Assembly (NCBI GenBank): GCA_031257655.1 | Contig: JAIROF010000094.1 | Location: 1 to 11,886, forward strand | Direction of reading: 5' to 3' | Source: Prevotellaceae bacterium | GTDB taxonomy: Bacteria; Bacteroidota; Bacteroidia; Bacteroidales; UBA932 | DNA: 11,886 nucleotides | Shown: positions 1 through 5,051 of the stretch, in pieces | How the letters are laid out: every line of letters starts with the position of its first letter | Position numbering within the stretch: the stretch's first letter is position 1 | The notes under the pieces: generated by a model | The model's input: the letters and a program-made list of their open reading frames with translations, nothing else | Database searches by the model: none | Told to the model about the DNA's origin: nothing | Made by a program: the position numbers and the translations under genes

Positions 1-115
1 AACCTCTAAAAACCCCAAACTCTGCGTTACGCTCCCTCGGCAAAATGCTCATTTACTTTAGTAAACTCCGCTTTTGCCTCAGTCGCAAGCCTTGATTTTG
101 GGGTTTTTAGAGGTT
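1..115. repeat. MITE-like palindromic repeat, copy 1
   Basis: This 115-bp element has perfect 19-bp terminal inverted repeats (1-19 AACCTCTAAAAACCCCAAA paired with 97-115). It also has a nested central palindrome: 40-45 GCAAAA pairs with 72-77 and 52-57 TTTACT pairs with 60-65. The whole element can fold into one long interrupted hairpin. A near-identical copy in the same orientation lies at 1412-1511. It contains no reading frame, so any mobility would need a transposase in trans. The window begins exactly at the repeat, so a target-site duplication cannot be checked. The repeat and its structure are seen directly; calling it MITE-like is inference. Confidence 0.75.
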
Positions 116-122
116 CCCTATA

Positions 123-200
123 GAAAAAGACGATGTCGCTTCACGCTTAAAACCTGCCGAGCAATTTATACAAGCCATTGAAAAGCTGATAAACTTATGA
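123..200 (+). pseudogene. C-terminal remnant of an unidentified gene
   Basis: An open frame starting immediately after repeat copy 1 encodes 25 residues before a TGA at 198-200. Its sequence (EKDDVASRLKPAEQ..., ending AIEKLINL) reads like the C-terminal helix of a real protein. Going upstream, the frame runs into a TAG inside the repeat (109-111), which fits a gene cut off by insertion of, or recombination at, the repeat. I do not recognise the family. It runs on the plus strand and converges on the Fic gene. A chance open frame this short cannot be excluded. Confidence 0.3.
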
Positions 201-246
201 CATCCAAAACCCTGCTCGACGTTGCGTGGACGCTACGCCGAGCAGG
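201..246 (-). terminator. Hairpin downstream of the Fic gene, possible terminator
   Basis: An imperfect 36-nt palindrome has outer arms CCTGCTCG (211-218) and CGAGCAGG (239-246). Its inner arms, 220-227 and 230-237, have one mismatch. Read on the minus strand, the stem lies about 48 nt past the Fic stop codon and is followed by GTTTTGG, a short T-run, so it may act as an intrinsic terminator for that gene. The T-tract is weak, so the structure is clear but the function is inferred. Confidence 0.45.
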
Positions 247-293
247 ACATGCCCCAAAAAGATTTAGCCATATTTTTAGCCGACGCCCGAATG

Positions 294-1079
294 CTACAAT
301 TTTACCACCCAGTATCCGTTGCGCTTTCCGTTGCGGCGTTCGAGCAGATTTTTTTGTTGCAGGCCGGCTGTTATGGTTTTTACCGTTCTTTCCGATTTGC
401 GGATATGCGCCGCCATCTCTTTTTGCGTTGCCTGCGGATGCGCTTCCAGAAATTCCAATACGAAATGCTCCTCCAAAGTGCAGCTGGCGCGACGCGAATC
501 CTGCTTCAAAGTGCAAATTTTGCTCTTTGGAATTTTGTCAGCCTCATTTTTTGCACTTTGGCGGGCGCTTTTGTTGCCAATACAAGTCAGCAGCTCCCTA
601 TTTTTCAATACATTGTCTTCGTTGAGCAGTAAGTTTCTGAAAAAACGCTCTAAATATTCGCCGGTAGCGTGGATGTTGTTTTTAAAGTCATTGTAGTTGG
701 CGCGAACAAGCGCATTGCGAAAATACCGCGCATGCTGAGCAAAAAGCGTATTTGCAGCGTCAAAGCCAAATGTACGCAAATACTTTATGATAAATACGGC
801 GGTTGTCCGCGTATTTCCCTCGCCAAATGCATGGATTTGCCATAAGCCGGACGTAAAACTTGCAACATGTTGGGCTATTTGCAGCAGGCTGATATTTTTA
901 TAGCTAAGCTGTTTTTCCTGCTCAAAATCATAGCTGAGCGCGGCGCGAATGCTGTTGGCGCTTGCATAGTAAACCGTTTCGCCGTTCAGCACCCACTCGG
1001 CTTTGCTGATATTGTAATCCCTTATTTTGCCTGCAAACGAATAAATTCCTTCAAAAAGCCTCCTGTGAATCGGTAGCAT
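294..1079 (-). CDS. Fic family protein (catalytic domain), N-terminal antitoxin part out of frame
   Basis: Fic proteins transfer AMP or other phosphate-containing groups to target proteins. The 261 residues from the ATG at 1079 contain the Fic core. It has an IHRRLFEG helix (about 4-11), a flap segment around VLNGETVYYAS (30-40) and the catalytic loop HAFGEGNTRTTA (83-94), a variant of HxFx(D/E)GNGRxxR. The catalytic His83 and the GN and Arg91 positions are kept; Thr90 replaces the usual Gly and the last Arg is Ala. Residues about 200-261 look like a winged helix (TQKEMAAHIRKSERTV, then GYWVV). In relatives that I recall from Bacteroidota, the Fic core continues in frame from a VbhA-like N-terminal domain. 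Here that domain is in another frame (1051-1386), overlapping by 29 nt. The gene may be a frameshifted pseudogene, a genuine split toxin starting at 1079, or joined by +1 frameshifting. The frame stays open upstream to 1172, but that stretch shadows the other frame. Confidence 0.8.
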   Translation of the reverse strand: MLPIHRRLFEGIYSFAGKIRDYNISKAEWVLNGETVYYASANSIRAALSYDFEQEKQLSYKNISLLQIAQHVASFTSGLWQIHAFGEGNTRTTAVFIIKYLRTFGFDAANTLFAQHARYFRNALVRANYNDFKNNIHATGEYLERFFRNLLLNEDNVLKNRELLTCIGNKSARQSAKNEADKIPKSKICTLKQDSRRASCTLEEHFVLEFLEAHPQATQKEMAAHIRKSERTVKTITAGLQQKNLLERRNGKRNGYWVVKL

Positions 1080-1386
1080 ATTCCGTTGGCGAAAAGGTGA
1101 AGGTTTTTTCCGACAAAATTTCTGCAATCCGGGCGGCAACCTTGTCGGCCTCCTCCGTTCTGCCGCTCTCATCGCCTGCGGGCTTGGCTTTGTAGTAGCT
1201 GTCTATCCGCTGCTTTACCTCGCCAATGGTAATGCTTCCTTCAATATTTTGCTTGGCAGCTTGGAGCAGATACGGCGAAGGCTTCAGGCCATCGACGTCC
1301 TGCAGGCCGATGGCCGTTTGCCAGACGTAGCTTTTTTCTGCTTTTTCCGGCTCGCCCTGCCTGATATATTCTTCAAAATCTTTCAT
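1051..1386 (-). CDS. VbhA-like antitoxin domain of Fic protein (separate frame)
   Basis: This 111-residue product starts at ATG 1386 (MKDFEEYIRQGEPEK); an in-frame GTG two codons upstream is less likely. The segment GLQDVDGLKPSPYLLQ followed by IEGSITIGEV and IDSYYK aligns well with the small antitoxin VbhA as I remember it (ASQRLEGLEPDPQ...). VbhA blocks a Fic active site with the inhibitory motif (S/T)xxxE(G/N). In this protein the matching positions read L-Q-D-V-D-G, so Ser is replaced by Leu and the inhibitory Glu by Asp. The C-terminal segment KVAARIAEILSEKTFTFSPTEY is what normally leads straight into the Fic core. After Tyr the frame runs AT-DSQEAF and stops, while the expected IHRRLF continuation is in the +1 frame. 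The product may be a free antitoxin, a truncated relic, or the first part of a frameshifted fusion. The start lies 25 bp from repeat copy 2. Confidence 0.7.
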   Translation of the reverse strand: MKDFEEYIRQGEPEKAEKSYVWQTAIGLQDVDGLKPSPYLLQAAKQNIEGSITIGEVKQRIDSYYKAKPAGDESGRTEEADKVAARIAEILSEKTFTFSPTEYATDSQEAF

Positions 1387-1411
1387 AATCACGCTATGGT
1401 TGCTTTGTGGA

Positions 1412-1511
1412 AACCTCTAAAAACCCCAAGCTCTGCGCTATGCTCCTTCGGCAAAGTGCTCATTTACTTTATCCTCAGTCGCAAGCCTTGATTTTTGGGG
1501 TTTTTAGAGGT
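1412..1511. repeat. MITE-like palindromic repeat, copy 2 (internally deleted)
   Basis: This is a second copy of the element at 1-115, in the same orientation, with 17-bp perfect terminal inverted repeats (1413-1429 with 1495-1511). Compared with copy 1 it lacks 15 net bases in the centre, removing the AGTAAA...TTTTGC arm of the inner palindrome; it also has one extra T near the right end. It sits 9 bp past the toxin stop codon and 25 bp before the Fic-gene start, so it separates two minus-strand units. It could act as a transcriptional barrier between them or bring promoter activity; neither is shown by the sequence. Confidence 0.75.
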
Positions 1512-1520
1512 CTCCAATTG

Positions 1521-1790
1521 TTACAGGTTATGTTTCTTATATGCCTGTCCACGTGGGACAATGCGGTGCAAGAACACCGTATTGTCTTGCTCCAGCGTGA
1601 AGATTACTCTGTAGCTGCCGCAGCGTATCCGATATTTGCTCCGGCTACCTCGCAACGGGATGCAATCGGGCATATCGCATAGCTGTGCCGCCGCCTTTAC
1701 TTTATCCACCAGCGTAAGCACTTGCATGTGTACACCAGCGGGAAGCGATCGAAAGTCTTTTTCAAACGCCTTTGAGTACGCTGTTTTCAT
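1521..1790 (-). CDS. RelE/ParE family toxin of a type II toxin-antitoxin module
   Basis: This 89-residue basic protein has the small RelE/ParE fold signature. It shows an N-terminal helix pair (AFEKDFRSLPAGVHMQVLTL, about 8-27), then LCDMPDCIPLRG, a central strand pair KYRIRCGSYRVIFTLE (about 52-67), and a C-terminal HRIVPRGQAYKK (about 75-86) matching the family's HR...xY ending. Members are mRNA interferases or gyrase inhibitors kept inactive by a cognate antitoxin; which activity applies cannot be told from sequence alone. The ATG overlaps the stop of the upstream antitoxin gene (ATGA at 1790-1787), and AGGAG lies just before it, so translation is probably coupled. The length is normal for the family and no disruption is visible. 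The stop codon is only 9 bp from repeat copy 2. Confidence 0.85.
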   Translation of the reverse strand: MKTAYSKAFEKDFRSLPAGVHMQVLTLVDKVKAAAQLCDMPDCIPLRGSRSKYRIRCGSYRVIFTLEQDNTVFLHRIVPRGQAYKKHNL

Positions 1791-2056
1791 CTCCTGAACG
1801 TTTCCATGTAGCGTTCAAACGCTTCTTCTTCTGCACCTGTAAGCCTCATTTGTGCCTCCGGAGTATTGCACAGCTCAATCAGCTGATTGTCGTCGCAAAA
1901 TTCGCCGTACTTAGACAGCTGAAAGCAAACCATTTCGATATAGTTTTTAAGATTCATTCCGGCGTTGACTGCCTGTATAGAAAGATTCTTTTTTACATCT
2001 ATCGGTAAGCTGATAATCTTTTTGATAGATTCTTGTTGTTTGGCATTGGCATTCAT
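1787..2056 (-). CDS. Antitoxin of the RelE/ParE module, RHH-like N-terminus
   Basis: This 89-residue protein is encoded directly upstream of the RelE/ParE toxin and overlaps it by ATGA. I chose ATG 2056 (MNANAKQQESIKK) because the following segment, KIISLPIDVKKNLSIQAVNAG then MNLKNYIEMV, reads like a ribbon-helix-helix unit: a short strand followed by two helices, the usual DNA-binding fold of such antitoxins. An in-frame ATG at 2098 would add 14 residues and is possible but less likely. The acidic C-terminal part (CNTPEAQMRLTGAEEEAFERYMETFRR region) would wrap the toxin. Antitoxins of this kind normally repress their own operon; repeated TACAACA/TGTTGTA motifs near the predicted promoter at 2179-2220 are candidate operators. 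The assignment rests mainly on gene order and fold-like pattern rather than a recognised named family. Confidence 0.7.
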   Translation of the reverse strand: MNANAKQQESIKKIISLPIDVKKNLSIQAVNAGMNLKNYIEMVCFQLSKYGEFCDDNQLIELCNTPEAQMRLTGAEEEAFERYMETFRR

Positions 2057-2174
2057 ATCATTACATATTGAAATTAGTAGCCGACTCAGCTTTTGCAAGT
2101 TCTATAAGTAAGTCGTTGATTAATAATGAAAAAAAGCAGCGTTTTACTTTGATAAGTCGCTGAAAATTAGCAGC

Positions 2175-2220
2175 TTTTTGTTGTAAAAAAAATAAAATGC
2201 TACAACACAAAAGTACAACA
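2175..2220 (-). promoter_or_regulatory. Probable promoter and operator of the toxin-antitoxin module
   Basis: On the minus strand, TACTTTTG (2215-2208) is a perfect match to the Bacteroidota -7 box TAnnTTTG; no clear -33 TTTG is seen at the usual distance. Around it, TACAACA occurs at 2201-2207 and 2214-2220, and the inverted form TGTTGTA at 2179-2185. Arms 2175-2185 and 2201-2211 pair at 10 of 11 positions. This layout fits autoregulation by the antitoxin. The leader to ATG 2056 would be about 145 nt. The motifs are seen; the function is inferred. Confidence 0.4.
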
Positions 2221-2243
2221 ATTACTTCAGAACTTAGAAATTA

Positions 2244-2256
2244 TTTAGAGGTTCCC
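2244..2256. repeat. Fragment of the MITE-like repeat end
   Basis: TTTAGAGGTTCCC is identical to the right end of repeat copy 1 plus its first flanking bases (106-118). The rest of the element is absent. It may be a leftover end after loss of a further copy, or a chance 13-bp match. It lies on the far side of the toxin-antitoxin module from copy 2. Confidence 0.35.
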
Positions 2257-2273
2257 AAAAATAACCTACAATT

Positions 2274-2334
2274 TGTGCCCCTTTGTGAAACCGCTGTGCC
2301 CCTCTGTGTTAGTATTGCACAGAGGGGCACAGCG
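2274..2334. repeat. Perfect 17-bp hairpin with an additional direct-repeat arm
   Basis: Positions 2292-2308 (CGCTGTGCCCCTCTGTG) and 2318-2334 are perfect reverse complements separated by a 9-nt loop. A third arm, TGTGCCCCTTTGTG at 2274-2287, is a direct repeat of 2295-2308 with one mismatch, offset by 21 bp, so it could compete for pairing. No T-tract of intrinsic-terminator quality follows on either strand (GTTTCAC on the minus strand). It lies about 130 bp past the tlpA-like stop and may still help end or stabilise that transcript. Confidence 0.65.
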
Positions 2335-2431
2335 AGCTTACGCCGAAAGCATTATCTGTGTAAATCTGTGGATAATTCGCAGCCATTTCCTCGTATTATT
2401 TTTAAAGGCATCCGTGCTCCGCTTGCGTCCT

Positions 2432-2473
2432 AATTCTCAATTCTCAATTCTCAATTTTCAATTCTCAATTCTT
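2432..2473. repeat. Tandem heptamer array (AATTCTC)6
   Basis: Six consecutive 7-bp units run AATTCTC x3, AATTTTC, AATTCTC, AATTCTT. The array overlaps the 3' end of the tlpA-like gene: its last two codons and its TGA stop (2465-2467) lie inside the repeat. Units differ by at most one base, which suggests recent expansion or slippage. Confidence 0.8.
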
Positions 2474-4702
2474 ATTTCCCGTTTCCTCTTTCGCGAGCAG
2501 CTCTTTCAGCGTTTCCTCAAAGATTTCCGAATGAATTTGCCGGTTTATCACCCGTCCTTGCCTGTCGATGAGGACGTAGTGGGGAATGCCGTTGAAGGCA
2601 AACAGCTGGCGGAAGTACAGGTAGTCGACTTCCGCCACGCGGTACGTGTGTACGAGCGCCTGCTCCTCCACCAGCTTGCTGTAGCGATCCGTTGGCGAAT
2701 CCTTGTCGGAGGTGATGAATACAAAGGCTACGTCTCGGCTGTCCTTATACCTTTCGCGCATGTCTTTGCTTTGCTTCATGGCGGCTATGCAGGGGCCGCA
2801 CCAGGTAGCCCAAAAGTCCACCAAAACGTACTTGCCCCGGAAGGGCTCAACAATTTTTTTAAAGGCCTCGGCCTCCTCCGTATTCGGCAGCTCGTAGGCC
2901 GCTACCTCCTCCGGCGGGAAATTCTTGTAGAACAGCCGCCGGGCTTCCTCCCTCAAAAACTCCTCCTTAAAAGCATTTTCCGAAGCGGCAAGCAGCTTTT
3001 CGGCGTCGACTTTCGGGCTTTTGTTCTGCTTTACGGCAGCGAAGAAGGCATCCAGCTCTCTTGTGGCCAGGAGGTCGCCTACAATGCCAGGCCTTAGCTT
3101 TAGCACGCCGGTATAGATAGAATCGGTTATTTGCCGGGATTTTATGGCTATTTCGTACATGGAAAGCGGACGGAGCACGTCCACGTATTTTTTTTGGTAG
3201 CTGTCCGCGTACTTTTGGTAGCGATCCGAAAATACGCTGCCTTCGTATACAAGCGTTGCGAACAACCTGTGCCATTCTGCCGTATCCGGAATTTCCCTTG
3301 TGTTGCGCACAGTATCTACAATGGCTAAGTAGCGCACGTCATCCGGCGTTTTTTGTATCCCCAGCTCGTCAAACAGGTACTGCTCAAAGCTCTTTTCCGG
3401 GTTGTTGTACGTCCGGTAAAATTCGTAGATGGGGTTCTTTATCAGCGGCAGATACTCCAGGCGGTTGATGAACATGCTGAAATCGCCGGTTGAAAGAATT
3501 TGCGGGTTGGCTACGGGAATGTCCTGCAAAAAATCGTAAAATGTAGCCGGTAGCGGTTTGTCGGGATTCCTGCTGCTGTAGTGCATGCTGTACTCCAGCA
3601 AGAAGGCGGCGCGCTTTACCGCCCAGCTGTTTTGCAGAAGGAGCTTGGCAAGGGGCGACACGCTGTCGGCATTTGCCGCCTGGCGGCAGGCCTCGGCGTA
3701 CTCCGACGTCAGGCTATTCAGCAGCGCCTTGTATTCGTCCGGCTCCTTTCCCGACATTTCATCGTATAGCCGGCGGGCAGGCAAGCTGTGCTTAGCGTAA
3801 AAAGCGGTTAGCTCCCGGTTTACGGAGGCAGCAGCGCCCCCGTACCGGATGTTGGAAAATATGTAGCTGATATTCCTCAGCCTGTCTGCCGCGCGAAACT
3901 CCTCCCAGTCGAGCACCATCGACAAGGTTGTACCCGGCTGGAGGTAAACCTCTATGTTTGCATCGCGCCGGAAGTGAATCGTTACACCTTGCGGGTAGCT
4001 CAAGGGCAGCGAGCACTCAAAGCGCCCGTCGGGGTGAATGTGCGCCACTCTGGGCAAATTTTCGCGGGTAACGTCGTTGGATGCGTAAACCATTCCGGCA
4101 GTAAAGCCTGCGCGGGGGTCGTAGCCTTTGATGTAGCCCACTATCCGCGCGGTGTCGCGCACAAAAAATTCGCCGGCCTCGAAGCTCAGGAGGGTTTTGC
4201 GCCGGGCTTTTGCCAGCTCGCCGTCTATCCAGGCCTGCACGCCGGCGGGCACGGCGCTGCTGCGGCTGGGGCGCTTGGCCTTTGGGTCGAGCGAAATGCC
4301 GTAGATGCAGGTCGTATTCTGATCCGCCTCATCGCCAATGAAGTTGATTTTCTTGATGGACTTGTCCAGCTTGGGGTATACGAGGATAAAGGTGGAGTCG
4401 CCCGAGGCGGGCATGAAGATATGCTTGTCGAACTCGCCGTTGCGGATGGCCGTTGGGCGCCACTTTTGGCCTGTGGCGGGGTCTTCGAGGCAGTCTTTTT
4501 GCGAAAAGCTTACCCACCAGTTGGGCAAAAAGACGGTGTGGATGTACACCCGCGTTTCATCTTTGGCCAGCTCAATTCGGGAGATGTGCGTGACGCCCGA
4601 TGTGTTGAAGTCATACACAGGGTTCTCAATCACCCTGTCCTTTGCCGCGAGCTGGGCGGCGAGCGACAGGGAAAAGCATAGCGCGAAAATTTGCTTTTTC
4701 AT
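2465..4702 (-). CDS. Secreted TlpA-family thiol-disulfide protein with long N-terminal region
   Basis: The product has 745 residues from ATG 4702. This start gives a clean signal peptide (MKKQIFALCFSLSLAAQLAA) and is preferred over the ATG at 4726. The middle contains a Bacteroidota-type beta-sandwich region (about 185-280) with HIHPDGRFECSLPLSYPQG and YLQPGTTLSMVLDWEEF, followed by a long helical region. The C-terminal thioredoxin-like domain (about 620-745) carries YVLVDFWATWCGPC with catalytic Cys635 and Cys638 and the cis-proline GIP near 705-707. TlpA-like proteins reduce or isomerise disulfides in the periplasm; those in nutrient-uptake loci are common in Bacteroidota, but their targets are mostly unknown. 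The gene lies downstream of the SusC operon in the same direction but is separated by 349 bp with a probable terminator and its own promoter. Its stop codon lies inside the heptamer array, so slippage there could alter the last residues. Fold confidence is high; role is inferred. Confidence 0.88.
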   Translation of the reverse strand: MKKQIFALCFSLSLAAQLAAKDRVIENPVYDFNTSGVTHISRIELAKDETRVYIHTVFLPNWWVSFSQKDCLEDPATGQKWRPTAIRNGEFDKHIFMPASGDSTFILVYPKLDKSIKKINFIGDEADQNTTCIYGISLDPKAKRPSRSSAVPAGVQAWIDGELAKARRKTLLSFEAGEFFVRDTARIVGYIKGYDPRAGFTAGMVYASNDVTRENLPRVAHIHPDGRFECSLPLSYPQGVTIHFRRDANIEVYLQPGTTLSMVLDWEEFRAADRLRNISYIFSNIRYGGAAASVNRELTAFYAKHSLPARRLYDEMSGKEPDEYKALLNSLTSEYAEACRQAANADSVSPLAKLLLQNSWAVKRAAFLLEYSMHYSSRNPDKPLPATFYDFLQDIPVANPQILSTGDFSMFINRLEYLPLIKNPIYEFYRTYNNPEKSFEQYLFDELGIQKTPDDVRYLAIVDTVRNTREIPDTAEWHRLFATLVYEGSVFSDRYQKYADSYQKKYVDVLRPLSMYEIAIKSRQITDSIYTGVLKLRPGIVGDLLATRELDAFFAAVKQNKSPKVDAEKLLAASENAFKEEFLREEARRLFYKNFPPEEVAAYELPNTEEAEAFKKIVEPFRGKYVLVDFWATWCGPCIAAMKQSKDMRERYKDSRDVAFVFITSDKDSPTDRYSKLVEEQALVHTYRVAEVDYLYFRQLFAFNGIPHYVLIDRQGRVINRQIHSEIFEETLKELLAKEETGNKN

Positions 4703-4819
4703 TGCCTTAAAAATTTTTAGTTGCACTTTTGTGGAGGAGTGGAGAGGGCAACCTTTTTTTCTTACACGGCTTTAAATATGGGTTAAAGGTGTATGAAGTT
4801 GTGCTTACCCAAGCCGCCT

Positions 4820-4827
4820 CAAAAGTA
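4820..4827 (-). promoter_or_regulatory. Possible -7 box for the tlpA-like gene
   Basis: On the minus strand the octamer TACTTTTG matches the Bacteroidota -7 consensus TAnnTTTG. It is the same octamer seen upstream of the toxin-antitoxin module. It lies 118 bp upstream of ATG 4702. No TTTG-like -33 element is seen 19-21 bp further upstream, so the call is tentative. Confidence 0.35.
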
Positions 4828-4955
4828 GGTATTTTTTTTGAATTTTTCGGCAGGGCGGATAGAAAGCCGGCGGCAAAAAGCAGAATTTGTATTTTGCCGA
4901 TTGTGCACACCTCGCGGGGTGTGGAGCAGCAGGCCGAAATCGTTTGCTGTGCAGT

Positions 4956-4999
4956 AAAACCGGCATAAGCAAGCCGGACGAGGCTAACCGCCTCGTCCG
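4956..4999 (-). terminator. Probable intrinsic terminator of the susCD operon
   Basis: Read on the minus strand from the operon's last stop codon at 5052, a 10-bp perfect stem with a 5-nt loop (4999-4990 with 4984-4975) is followed at once by a second stem CCGGC...GCCGG (4977-4973 with 4964-4960) and then TTTT (4959-4956). The second stem plus T-run is terminator-like. The two stems share three bases (4975-4977), so they cannot both form completely. Confidence 0.55.
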
Positions 5000-5051
5000 A
5001 ACTTCGTAGCATTGAGCTTCTGGTCAATGCAAAAATTCCTCACCCCAGGCA

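Larger units (their letters stand above)
2057..2464. other. Gene-free stretch between toxin-antitoxin module and tlpA-like gene
   Basis: No credible gene is seen. The stretch holds, in order, the toxin-antitoxin leader and probable promoter/operator (2175-2220), a 13-bp match to the MITE-like repeat end (2244-2256), the G+C-rich hairpin with its extra arm (2274-2334), a phrase-like segment with TCTGTGTAAATCTGTGG (about 2357-2373), and the heptamer array (2432-2473). Open frames crossing it are short, lack family features and run through the hairpin or repeats. Confidence 0.6.
4703..5051. other. Gene-free stretch upstream of tlpA-like gene, rich in hairpins
   Basis: No credible gene is seen. 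The stretch contains a probable promoter for the tlpA-like gene (4820-4827) and a series of hairpins: CGGCAAAA (4871-4878) with 4892-4899, CACACC (4906-4911) with 4918-4923, CCGGC (4960-4964) with 4973-4977, and a 10-bp stem 4975-4984 with 4990-4999. The last two share bases 4975-4977. Short frames on both strands lack family features. Confidence 0.6.

Noticed and set aside
197..696. Several overlapping plus-strand frames of 125-142 codons
   Set aside because: All are antisense to the Fic gene and lack recognisable domains.
1..1511. CRISPR array, because of repeated near-identical elements
   Set aside because: There are only two copies, 1.3 kb apart, with a gene between them and terminal inverted repeats; no regular spacers.
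2273..3097. Plus-strand 274-codon open frame over the tlpA-like 3' end
   Set aside because: It begins in the non-coding hairpin region, crosses the heptamer array, and is antisense to the thioredoxin domain.
3974..4681. Plus-strand 235-codon open frame
   Set aside because: It is antisense to the tlpA-like N-terminal region, with low-complexity Gly/Ala/Val-rich composition.
4707..5027. Minus-strand 106-codon frame between the operon and the tlpA-like gene
   Set aside because: It crosses the hairpin cluster, promoter and leader, and shows no domain or signal peptide.
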